The notes below the pieces were generated by a model. The model did no database searches. It was not told the DNA's origin and worked only from the letters and a program-made list of their open reading frames with translations. A stretch of DNA of 64,000 nucleotides from positions 2,733,834-2,797,833 of the forward strand of contig CM067298.1 of assembly GCA_034231615.1 (NCBI GenBank). Reading direction: 5' to 3'. The translations under genes and the position numbers were made by a program. Positions 46,871 to 57,889 of this stretch are shown piece after piece. The DNA comes from Meghimatium bilineatum (lineage: Eukaryota; Mollusca; Gastropoda; Stylommatophora; Philomycidae). The first letter of the stretch is position 1, and each line of letters begins with the position of its first letter.

Positions 46871-47744
46871 TCGATGCTAGTATTTGTAACACTTGTGCCT
46901 ATTTCAAGATAGTTTCTAGAACACATAGAAGTCAAGAAAGATATAAATTCTATTTTGTATAAAATGCAAGCGACTTGAATATTGCTTGTTGCAGCAACTG
47001 TCGTGTTTAGTAACACTTCTGACATCCACTTCAGTTTCACGCGACGGGCGTCACACCTGCTTTCCAGACATTTTACTTAGTTGATACCTGACATACCTGT
47101 GTTACCACATCGGTATATCATATCGCGCACATTCGACGAACGTATTGTTGACTTTTATCTGGGAATTCCCTATAATTCACAATCATCGCCAATATTACTT
47201 TAAAAGGGTCACTGCCCCTTCACCACCCCTTTCCTGATCCACTTAAATTGGGAAAATCCAACAGCTCGTTTTAAAATTAATCCTGTTTTTATTGTTGGCT
47301 TGTTTAATACGTAGATTAGAACTTGGTTTCTTAACGGTTATTTCAAGTCTCTGTTAGCGATTCTTGCTAATTTTCCTGACTACTAATGCTAGATCTGGTA
47401 TATTTGAATGTCCACAATGAAAGCTTAGGGTATCACGATTCAAGTGCTGAGTTGAATCGAACTGGTATTACCCAAGGAACATTTCTCAAACAATTTGAAG
47501 AATTCACAATATATTGATAACGTCTGTCTTCACGCAAGACAACATTCCACGTAAAGTTGGTTTTCTGTGTAGGACTTGACCGTATTGAAGGCTATCAGTT
47601 AAATGGGTGCTCAAAAGTAGCATTGATAAGACGAAATATTTGCAGGCTTCGATACGATTGGATATTTGTATACAAGATGGCGGATCATGCCTTATATTTA
47701 CACATAGTGGAGTTTGAGTGGAGTTCATTTCAAAACATGACATA
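46871..47744. other. Unique DNA, no gene seen
   Basis: No arrays. At 47673-47683 aagatggcgga matches the YY1 consensus. The open frames are short and unrecognised. Confidence 0.45.
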
Positions 47745-48215
47745 TTGTTAGATTTCTTGTCCAAGCATAACCTTTCGCTATATGTCATCTCCAAGCATGA
47801 CCTATTGCTAGATGTCATCTCCAACCATGACATGTTGCTAGATGTCATCTCCAAGCCTGGTATACTGCTCAATGGAGGAGTCTTCTGGGTATGAAAGAAA
47901 GCCGTGGGTGCTGCTTTATAACATCTAGGTGGTCTGTTTTATAGTATCTTCGTGGCCTGCTTTATAGCATCTTGGGGTATGTTTTATAGCATCTTGGGGT
48001 ATGTTTTATAGCGTTTGGGATGTTGCGGTATAGCTTCTTGTGTACTGCTTCATAGCGCCTTGAGTGCTGCTTTATATCGTATTGGGTGCTTCTTTATATA
48101 ATCTTGGGTGCTGTTTTATACCATCTTGGGTGCTGCTTTATAGTATCTTGGGTGTTGCTTTATATCGTCTGGGGAGCTATTTTTTAACATGTGGGGTGCT
48201 GCTTTCTAGCTTCTG
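47745..48215. repeat. Two degenerate arrays
   Basis: Positions 47745-47865: about 30-bp unit (catgacatgttgctagatgt then catctccaag), 4 copies. Positions 47905-48215: about 21-28-bp unit around tgctttatagcatcttgggt, strongly diverged. Confidence 0.8.
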
Positions 48216-48955
48216 AACGGCAGCTTTCTAGATACAAGCGTCTGCCTGAACTAATTAATGAAGTGTAATATGCTTGAAATTAAACAATTTCAACAGCAAG
48301 AAACTTGTGTGGACATTCCAAATAGCTCAGTCAACAGATGGAACAATCAGATTTATTGCGATAGACTTGATCTAATCTGAGGGAACAATCATAAGTTGTA
48401 TCCTAGTTCTAATCTCATTTGTTGGGACGATAATAATTAAGCACATTGGAACATGTAATTAAAATGCTCACCTCTTATTCTTCTATGGTAGGCGTGTCTG
48501 AACCAGACATACTTATTGTCTACCTTAGAGAAATTGGTTCCCTTTGGAATATGATACTGCCGTGTTTGCCATGATAGTGTGCATGGATTAGACATATTTA
48601 TTGTCTCACATGTAATTTCGTATCCCTCTTTAACTAAGCTACCGACCCGTGAATGGTAAAAATAAAAAATATTACTTGGTGTGTGAAAGCGGCGACAGCT
48701 CCAGTAACTCCCAATTGTTGTTTATGGACACCCAGTTTTAAACTAAAAGATCACAAAGTTTCACGTGTAAATTATTCTCCCAGACCTGACGCTATCTACC
48801 GGGACAATCAGAATTATTGTCATAGATTTAATCCATCTGTGTACTCGTGAGCTGTGAGGCAACTTTACTTCTCGGTATGATCTGCTAAACACGGAAACAT
48901 TTGTTATAGACTTGGCGAGAATTTTACACTCTAAAGCCGATGTGATGTTCGAAAG
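48216..48955. other. Unique DNA, no gene seen
   Basis: A loose duplication exists: gaaccagacatacttattgtctacc (48499-48523) and attagacatatttattgtctcac (48587-48609). No coding signal. Confidence 0.45.
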
Positions 48956-49385
48956 AATGTGGCAAACTGACACAATTATAAATGTCCAAGTGCAGACTGA
49001 CACAATTATAAATGTCCAAGTGCAGACTGACACAATGATCAATACATGAAATCTATTACACATTTGGAGCTATGAATAGTTATTTTAAGATATTTTTCAA
49101 ATGTACAAATCAGATATTGTTGACTCATAAATAAAGGTTCGTCTCACATTATAATTGTGATAATCCCCACACATTAATATTCTGATAATCCCCTCACATT
49201 AATATTCGGATAATCCCATCACATTAATATTCTGATAATCCCATCACATTATAATTATGATAATCCCCTCACATTATAATTCATGTTTTCCTCATATTAA
49301 TATTTCGATAGGCCATTCACATTAAAATTATCACATTAATAATAACACTAATAATCACATTAATAATCACACTAAGGTTCTAATT
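48956..49385. repeat. Two short arrays
   Basis: Positions 48960-49035: 30-bp unit (actgacacaattataaatgt), about 3 copies. Positions 49145-49385: degenerate about 25-bp unit (cacattaatattctgataat). Confidence 0.82.
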
Positions 49386-50054
49386 TTTTTGAACTCATGA
49401 AAGAAACCCTGACGTACTGACTTGAAAATCCAGACCATAAAATGACAAATTTTCTAGATTCCAGATTTACAATAGAATCAACTTATCATCAATATAACAT
49501 TGTTGTTGCATAATGTCTTTTAAAAATAATTTAATTTATTCACAGGCAGACGTCTATAATCACTTAATGTTTAATTGTAGCCATTTCTAATGCATTTCTA
49601 ACAACCTTCCGCAGAGAGACCATGTCGGCTGGTGCGCACCGGCAACATTTTAGCATATGCTAAATTCGACATTCCAATTTCCTTACTAAATGTAGATTTA
49701 ATGATTGGACTTGGGAGATATAAACTACGCCGCAATTCAATCAAACTGGTTACTTAGCATTTTGTTTTGTTAGGGGTCCCCGTTAGGAAAGTGCAAATTT
49801 GGTGTCGTTGATGACGTGTTTGCTGATGATAATTAGTCTAGCTGATGAGGACTTTGATAACGCGTATCGTTACGATAATGGTTAATGATTTTGTTATCAT
49901 TTAGGAGAGGTGAATGATAACAGCGTGTGTCGATTGTTACAGATGAAGTTGTCGTGTGTCGACGTGTATCCTGCTGACAAGTGAAAGTAAAACAAATTTT
50001 CGATAAATAAATAGAGAAATGGTGAAACAAAAAGTAAGAAATATGAACAGGTCA
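49386..50054. other. Unique AT-rich DNA, no gene seen
   Basis: No recognisable feature. Confidence 0.45.
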
Positions 50055-50210
50055 CACACTAGGAACTGTGAATAGAATATATGTATCTGTCATAGGAGGA
50101 CACACTAGGAACTGTGAATAGAATATATGTATCTGTCATAGGAGACACACTAGGAACTGTGAATAGAATATATGTATCTGTCATAGGAGACACACTAGGA
50201 ACTGTCCATA
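50055..50210. repeat. Tandem repeat, about 46-bp unit, 3.5 copies
   Basis: The unit begins cacactaggaactgtgaatag. Confidence 0.9.
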
Positions 50211-50264
50211 GAAATTTGGTACATAAATATAAAACACGAAAGATTAGAGACAACTGACACGTTT

Positions 50265-51035
50265 TCATGCAGAGCACGGAGATAGCATGCAGAGCACTGA
50301 GATATCTGGCAGGATTGCATGCAGAGCAATGAGATATCTGTCAGGATTTAACACAGCACTGAGATATCTGGCAGGATTTAATGAAAAGCACTGAGATATC
50401 TGGCAGGATTTCATGCAGAGCACTGAGATATCTGGCAGGATTTCATGCAGAGCACTGAGATATCTGGCAGGATTTCATACAGAGCACTGAGATATCTGGC
50501 ATGTTTTCACACAGAGCACTGAGATATCTGGCAGGATTTTATGAAGAGCACTGAGATATCTGGCAGGATTTCATGCAGAGCACTGAGATATCTGGCAGGA
50601 TTTCATACAGAGCACGGAGATATATGGCAGTATTTCATAAAGAGCACGGAGATATCTGTCAGAATTTCATGCAGAGCACTGGGATATCAGGCAGGTTTTC
50701 ACACAGAGCACTGAGACATCTGGCAGGATTTCACGAAGAAAACTGATATGCCTGTCAGGATTTCATGCAGTGCTTTGAGATATCTGTCAGGGTTTCATGC
50801 TGAGATATCTGGCAGGATTTCATACAGAGCACTGAGATATCTGGCAGGATTTCATACAGAGCACTGAGATATCTGGCAGGATTTCGTACAGAGCACTGAG
50901 ATATCTGGCAGGATTTCGTACAGAGCACTGAGATATCTGGCAGGTTTCATACAGAGCACTGAGATATCTGGCAGGATTTCATACAGAGCACTGAGATATC
51001 TGGCAGGATTTCGTACAGAGCACTGAGATATGAGA
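50265..51035. repeat. Tandem repeat, about 32-bp unit, about 23 copies
   Basis: The unit begins tgagatatctggcaggattt, with catgcagagcac or catacagagcac following. Divergence is highest at 50600-50800. Confidence 0.93.
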
Positions 51036-51039
51036 TATA

Positions 51040-51375
51040 TCTCTGTCAACCATGCCCGTATATCATCGCTGTAGCTCTGTCAACAATGCCCGTATATCAT
51101 CGCTGTATCTCTGTCAACCATGCCCGTATATCATCGCTGTAGCTCTGTCAACAATGCCCGTATATCATCGCTGTATCTCTGTGAACTATGCCCGTATATC
51201 ATAGCTGTATATCTGAGAACACGTCCGTATATCATCGCTGTATCTCTGAGAACACGTCCGTATATCATCGATGTATCTCTGAGAACACGTCCGTATATCA
51301 TCGATGTATCTCTGAGAACACGTCAGTATATCATCGCTGTATCTCTGTGAACCGTGTCCGTATATCATCACTAAC
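51040..51375. repeat. Tandem repeat, about 33-bp unit, 10 copies
   Basis: The unit begins cgtatatcatcgctgtatct. It is joined to the previous array by tgagatatatctctgtcaac. Confidence 0.92.
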
Positions 51376-52774
51376 ATATCTATATACAAGTTAAAATCTG
51401 TGATATTCAAAACAAAAAAAAACTTAGCCTGGTCACGTTCCAGACTGCGGGTAGTTGGTCAATGCCCTGGCCACCTTGGGCTCATGTATCAGAAACCGAT
51501 CGTGCCCAAATTGTAATCAGGCACGGAGTCATGCATCAGTACAGCTAATAAATCTACGCTTTCACAATATTCCTCGAGTATGTCCAAACGATGGATTATT
51601 TCTCCGTAGTTTATTTTTTCTCCTAGCAACATTTCTCCGGTTTCTAAATGGACATAGGCACTAGTATTCCCATCCATCGTTCAAATCCGGCATCGGGTGT
51701 AGTTTTGATGAAGCCAAACTCCATTCCAGCCAAATCGTTGGCAATATTCCCTTCCCAAATAAGCAGGGGTATTTCAGAACGGCTTCGATCGAGGGTCATT
51801 ATACCCCCTCTCCCTACCCAAGTAATATCAGCCCCCGGATAAGAAACCAAGTAAACGAGCCAACGGCAACGGCTTGGAATAAATCATCCAAGACTCCCAC
51901 TCTTACGCCCTCCGGTAATTAAGTAATTTGTATAATAGAGAAGAGAATTATAAAATCAATAGGCTGAATTCACTGATATCCGGCGGTATTAAATCGCTGC
52001 TGATCGCCTCAAAGAAACGAGCAGAGAATATCGCTACGCGTCGTGTGAGATCTCTGCAACTCTTTTCACTGGGAACGTTTTAAAAATAGGAATGAACGAG
52101 TGACTCGCGTCAGGAAACGAGAGGTGCTTTTCATTAGGGGAAACCAAATTGCAGAATCCAATTTTGTGTCCGGCTTAATTTGACTTTTAAAGAGCATTCC
52201 CTGTTTCTCAATAGCGTATAATGGATTGCTCAAGACGAAAGGGGAAACAAACATTTGAAGCTCATAAACTGGGCGTCATTATTCTTCTAACGATAATCCT
52301 GTTTATGTCAGTTGGAAAAATCAAAGGATTGCGTGTCCTTTAACTGTGAGGAGAGTTTTTCCAACACTTTCAGATGGCGTGAAAACAAATGGAGACTTAT
52401 TGAGAGTAATGGGAATCTTGTTGATGGATGGTGTCCGGGAAACATAGTCTTGCGCCAGTTCCACTTGATTGGAATCAAACACCATTATATTCCGATTGAA
52501 TATGGCTGGCAGAGTCCATGGAAGAAAAGCAAGTCTCCGCAACATTCAATCTGGATTAGAGAGCAATATTTCACCGATGATGTCAGACGAGAAAAGGTTA
52601 AGATAGAGACGATGTAACTTGTTCAAGTTTACTCCTGACATGAGCTAGCTCGAATGTGATGACTTGTAGACATCAAACAGTTATACTTGCTAAGGAAAAG
52701 TTATCAATATTCACTGCATCGATTCAATGTTCATGTGTCTGTGTGTGCTATAATATCATATATATAGACATAAG
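51376..52774. other. Unique island, no confirmed gene
   Basis: About 1.4 kb array-free with higher GC than the surroundings. Open frames at 51644-51850 (minus) and 52312-52617 (plus, starting at TTG) are 68 and 101 codons and match nothing I know. The region may be conserved non-coding DNA. Confidence 0.4.
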
Positions 52775-53160
52775 ACAAATGTAGACATTTACACATAGAC
52801 ATAAGACAAATGTTGACATTTACACATAGACATAAGCCAAATGTAGATATTTACACATAGACATAAGACAGATGTAGACATTTACACATAGACATAAGAC
52901 AAATGTAGACATTTACACATAGACATAAGACAGATGTAGACATTTACACATAGACATAAGACAAATGTAGACATTTACACATAGACATAAGACAAATGTA
53001 GACATTTACACATAGACATAAGACAGATGTAGACATTTACACATAGACATAAGACAAATGTAGACATTTACACATAGACATAAGACAAATGTAGACATTT
53101 ACACATAGACATAAGACAAATGTAGACATTTACACATAGACATAAGACAAATGAGATTTA
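52775..53160. repeat. Tandem repeat, 29-bp unit, about 13 copies
   Basis: The unit begins acatagacataagacaaatg. The acaaatg/acagatg variant alternates in part. Confidence 0.94.
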
Positions 53161-53171
53161 CATATAGAAAT

Positions 53172-53610
53172 GAATTTTCTTCATGTGTCACCTTCATGTG
53201 TCACCTTCATGTGTCACCTTCATGTGTCACCTTCATGTGCCACCTTCATGTGTCACCTTCATGTGTCACCTTCATGTGTCACCTTCATGTGCCACCTTCA
53301 TGTGTCACCTTCATGTGTCACCTTCATGTGTCACCTTCATGTGTCACCTTCATGTGTCACCTTCATGATCTCTGAGTCACACATAGAACATCAACAATTC
53401 ATGCGATGACTGAGTCACACATAGAACATCAACAATTCATGCGATGACTGAGTCACACATAGAACATCAACAATTCATGCGATGACTGAGTCACACATAG
53501 AACATCAACAATTCATGCGATGACTGAGTCACACATAGAACATCAACAATTCATGCGATGACTGAGTCACACATAGAACATCAACAATTCATGCGATGAC
53601 TGAGTCACAT
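53172..53610. repeat. Adjacent arrays of 13-bp and 38-bp units
   Basis: Positions 53172-53367: 13-bp unit (catgtgtcacctt), about 15 copies. Positions 53372-53610: 38-bp unit (ctgagtcacacatagaacat), 6 nearly identical copies. Confidence 0.95.
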
Positions 53611-53914
53611 AGACTTTTTTGGGTGGGGGGAGTAGTAGGGCACCACTGCACATTCATTCGCAATGTCCGTAAAACTTGAACGGTCAGCATTTGAACAACT
53701 AGCTAATCCGTCCGAGTGGGGTTAATTGGACTATTCACTCTACCACCGAGTCGACTGAAAATATATATACAGTAAAGCTTTCGCATACATCCAACTGTTT
53801 ACGTGACGCGACACATTCCTTAGCGCATCCCAGTGCCTAGAGATATCTAGATATACGTGATTCTTGGTACCTGATGGTGAGAATAATGAAGATGATGATG
53901 TTTCTCCTTTGTAA
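53611..53914. other. Unique DNA, no gene seen
   Basis: Short G-rich run at 53622-53630 and otherwise single-copy. Confidence 0.45.
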
Positions 53915-54180
53915 GCGAAGATGAACATGACATTAAGAAGATGAACATGACATAAAGAAGATGAACATGACATTAAGAAGATGAACATGACATAAAGAAG
54001 ATGAACATGACATAAAGAAGATGAACATGACATTAAGAAGATGAACATGACATTAAGAAGATGAACATGACATTAAGAAGATGAACATGACATTAAGAAG
54101 ATGAACATGACATTAAGAAGATAAACATGACATTAAGAAGATAAACATGACATTAAGAAGATAAACATGACATTAAGAAG
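53915..54180. repeat. Tandem repeat, 20-bp unit, about 13 copies
   Basis: The unit is gaagatgaacatgacattaa. Confidence 0.95.
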
Positions 54181-54299
54181 GTCCGAGTTTGATTTCTTTG
54201 GGTTAGGGTTTGATGGCTGATGAGTCCACTCTTGTCTGTGAAAGACCTGTTGAAATATGAGCAGAAATTTAGGTCTTGACATGAAGAAAAAGCAATGTC

Positions 54300-54512
54300 G
54301 ACACATAATACTGAATGTTCGAGAACCGCTCACACGTAATACTGAATATGAGAGCACTGATCACATGTAATACTGAGTGTGAGAGCAATGTCCACGTGCA
54401 ATACTTAATATGAGAGCACTTCTCGCATGCAATACCTAGTGTGAGAGCACTGACCACATGTAATACTGAGTGTGAGAGCACTGACCACATGTAATACTGA
54501 GTGTGAGAGCAC
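54300..54512. repeat. Tandem repeat, about 31-bp unit, about 7 copies
   Basis: The unit begins gagagcactgaccacatgta. Confidence 0.9.
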
Positions 54513-54644
54513 TATATATTTGTATGAAAGTGAAAGTGAAAATGAAAGTGAAAACTGGTCATATAATCTTCGTTATTGAACATGACACACCGACTTGTGC
54601 ACGGACTCTTCGCATTCTCGTGGACAGTTACATTATATGTTTCA

Positions 54645-54775
54645 ATTTATCTCATACTATCTCCTTACTTATCTCCTTACTTATCTCCTTACTTATCTCC
54701 TTACTTATCTCCTTACTTATCTCCTTACTTATCTCCTTACTTATCTCTTTATTTATCTCCTTATTTATCTCCTTG
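54645..54775. repeat. Tandem repeat, 12-bp unit, about 11 copies
   Basis: The unit is tatctccttact. The open frames (LISLLISL) are artefacts. Confidence 0.93.
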
Positions 54776-54795
54776 AATTTTTAAAATACTTTTTA

Positions 54796-54833
54796 ACTCG
54801 CATGACACGATTACCATATGTCGTCATGCGAGT
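54796..54833. other. Inverted repeat, 11-bp arms, 16-nt loop
   Basis: ACTCGCATGAC (54796-54806) and GTCATGCGAGT (54823-54833) are perfect complements. It lies just before the SINE A fragment. Confidence 0.75.
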
Positions 54834-54849
54834 ACCATGTTGCTCGCGA

Positions 54850-54990
54850 GCACCGATGCCTGCTCTATCGAATGGGACGGTTAACGCCAACACTCAAACC
54901 TTCTTAATCGCCTCTTACAACATGTCTGGCAGGTAATAATATCTATATTCTCTGCTCCCTTTTTCGAGCCCACTCTACATCAAGGCCGTA
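54850..54990 (-). mobile_element. SINE A fragment (5' head)
   Basis: The plus strand reads ccttcttaatcgcctcttac, aacatgtctggcaggtaata, then tctctgctccctttttcg, the order of the head of the full-length copy at 34640-34719. Confidence 0.55.
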
Positions 54991-55290
54991 GATAACGGGA
55001 GTGGGGATTGGGTAGGGGGTTCAAACCAGAGAATGACTTTTAGTACTAGAAATTTAGCCAAACCCTATCCCAACCCCAGACCGCCCTTTTAAACAATTAG
55101 CGATTTTTTCCAAAAAAGGTCATCACATTTTTAATCAAAGGAAGAATTGACTCACGAAAGGAAGAATTGACACACGAAAGGAAGAATTGACATACGAAAG
55201 GAAAAATCAACACACGAAAGACCTTTCTTATAAATAGTCCCTTCCCCCATAAGGGTATCGTATCTGCGCCCCCCCCCCCCCTTTTCTACA
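54991..55290. other. Low-complexity DNA with small array
   Basis: Positions 55135-55215 hold four copies of a 20-bp unit (gaaaggaagaattgacacac). A C run is at 55270-55281. No gene. Confidence 0.6.
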
Positions 55291-57179
55291 TACATGTGAC
55301 CTGAACAGTGTTGACTTTTAGCTGCGCTGACGCGTGCACTTACATCGGCATGACCACAACATACTTCTTCTAACTTTGCTTTCTATTCACACTGACTCAT
55401 CTGGCAGAGAATTAAGACAGATTTATGTAATTATTCCATTTCTAAAGGTGACATCTTCACGGAAAGGTGACATCAAACTTCAAGACGTACCCAAGAAGTA
55501 ATAAAATCAGTTCCCCATTCAGATAACCATGACGCATGCTCTCCATGACTGTCCATGTCTTCAGCACAAGACTAAGCAAAGCTGCATGTTCAATCATTGA
55601 TCTGGCAGTTAAATAGCCATAACGACGACTGGAGTCTGATGAATTAAACGCATACAAACTTTGATACTCTTTCTGTCGCTTCATCAAGGAAATTAAAATA
55701 TTTCCACGCACTTTCAGGGCCCGCCCAACTGTAAATATATCCGCCGATCAGACTTGGGGTTAATCATATTTGATTTTCGCGCCTTTTTGCACCCATTCGG
55801 ACTTTTACCGGGAAGAAACAAAGATGCAATCAATTGCTCGCGTATTGCTATCGTTTGGACCTGCCAAGCATAAAGCTAAGGAGGCAACGGTCTAGAAAGA
55901 GCTGCAGTCAGCTGCGAAATCTCTTCCTTCCCCACCAAAGAGTCCGTAAACAAATATGATCAACTTTTATGCCTGCCAGCCGGTGTCCAGATTGATTTTT
56001 TGCTGTTTTATCAATCAGTGTATAAAACAATTTCTCATTGGACGGTCTCTTGTAAATCTAGCAAAAGCTTAATTGTGAGCAGTTACTGTAGCGACTAGTC
56101 AGGCGCGTCATCTGTGTTCAATAGAATATTGTCAATGACAAACTGGCAACCAAATGTCGTTGATTTCCTGACACTACTCCATGTCCTCCTACTACAGACC
56201 GCACAGCGATGCAGTCAGATATATACGCGGTATAATTAACGGATAATTCATGTTTTAGTGAGTACCTGACATGTGACATGTATAGCTGAACAATTGCTGG
56301 TGCAACACAAACGTACAGGAAGCAGGGCAGTATGGAAGCGCCGTAGAAACGCTCTCCTCAAGGGAGGAGTATGTGCCTAAAAAAGGCCATTCGTATGTAA
56401 ATTTGATGACTAATTTGTAAATAAATGGGTGGGTACAATCCCCAAAGCCCCTTATCTACGGGCTTAGAGGGGGCATGAAGGAGTTGAATTGTGTGGTTCG
56501 ACCCTTCCTCTTCACTAAGTAAACAAACATCACACTTGTGTTGTTTGTCTCAATTTGAAAACTGCACATACAGTAGCTGTACTGTAAACAATAATGTAAC
56601 GATGTCCGTTTTCTGTACTAAATTCTGCCAATCTGCAGGAGTTTGAGAACCAACACAGAAGTACAAGAAGTAAGTAATGTATATTGTAAAGGTCAATATT
56701 TGCAGAAAATCACATCCTCCCCCCCCCCCCGCACTTCAGAAAATAAGAAATCGCATGCTTTCTCAGCCTAGCGGTAAAGTAGGATGTTAAATATTGATAA
56801 AGTGCACATTTTACGTGAAAACTTGGATTATGTTCGGTGACAATAATACTGAGAATAAAATAGATTTCTGACAAACAACGCATTTCTGGATATCTTTGAC
56901 TGTTCAACTATTCTGGCTGCAACAGATTTATTTGTACACAACAACAATTATTTTCAGAATTGCTAGCGTATCCTATTCAGGACGTAGCCATCAACCAAGC
57001 ATGTTATGGCTGTAGTGATTTTCTAGGAAATATAAATACAGTTCAGTAGTTTGCCATTGCTTTCTGAACTGTCCGGATGCAAAATTGCCTGTGACGAGGA
57101 TCGATCTCGGTACCTTGGCTGTCTAAGACGCGGTCGGTACCACTCTGTCACTGATACGGATTTTCATGAAACAAACAAT
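55291..57179. other. Longest unique island, candidate regulatory DNA
   Basis: About 1.9 kb array-free apart from C runs. At 55700-56110 the sequence is dense in homeodomain, Sox and POU-like words (gggttaatcatatttgattt, aacaaagatgcaatcaattg, ttttatcaatcag). No exon is recognised. The minus-strand open frame at 55457-55711 matches nothing I know. Confidence 0.4.
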
Positions 57180-57760
57180 AAATGTAAAGTAAGCAATAAA
57201 TACGATTACGTGACAGATGTCAAGTAAGCAATAAATACGACTACGTGGCAAATGTCAAGTAAGCAATAAATACGACTACGTGGAAAATGTCAAGTAAGCA
57301 ATAAATACGATTAAGTCTCAAATGTCAAGTAAGCAATAAATACGATTACGCGTAAAATGTCAAGTAAGCTATAAATACGATTACGTGGCAGATGTCAAGT
57401 AAGAAATAAATACGACTACGTGGCAAATGTCAAGTAAACAATCAATACGACTACATGGCAAATGTCAAGTAAGCAATAAATACGACTAAGTGGCAAATGT
57501 CAAGTAAGAAATAAATAAGGATTACGTGGCAAATGTCAAGTAGGAAATAAATACGATTATGTGGCAAATGTCAAGTAAGAAATAAATACGATTACGTGGC
57601 AAATGTCAAGCAAGAAATACATAAGGATTACGTGGCAAATGTCAAGTAAGAAATAAATACGATTACGTGGCAGATGTCAAGCAAGAAATAATTACGATTA
57701 AGTGGAAAATGTCAAGTAAGCAATAAATATTACGTGTCAAATGAAAAGAAAAAACTTTAA
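57180..57760. repeat. Tandem repeat, about 35-bp unit, about 16 copies
   Basis: The unit begins gtaagcaataaatacgatta and ends cgtggcaaatgtcaa. The right end of the array lies within the 246-bp sequence that was duplicated by the LINE insertion. Confidence 0.93.
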
Positions 57761-57889
57761 AAACAATGCATAAAAACTTTTATAATTATATTTTACAAAT
57801 AAGACAAATACATAGATTGGAAATGTCCACCACAGGGCATTTGTCAAGATAAAGACAAACACAAACTGGGAATATACCTTTTTTTTAAA
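57644..57889 (+). repeat. 246-bp direct duplication, left copy (target-site duplication of the LINE)
   Basis: Base-for-base identical, by my reading, to 60493-60738. It comprises about three units of the 35-bp array and about 150 bp of unique DNA ending in eight T and AAA. The left copy ends exactly where the LINE begins. Confidence 0.9.

Noticed and set aside
52312-52617. 101-codon plus-strand frame as a gene
   Set aside because: It starts at TTG, has no recognisable domain or splice or promoter context, and an overlapping antisense frame of similar quality.
54205-54245. Hammerhead-like word ctgatgagtcc...gaaagac
   Set aside because: Stem II would have only wobble pairs and no stem I/III partner is visible; probably chance.
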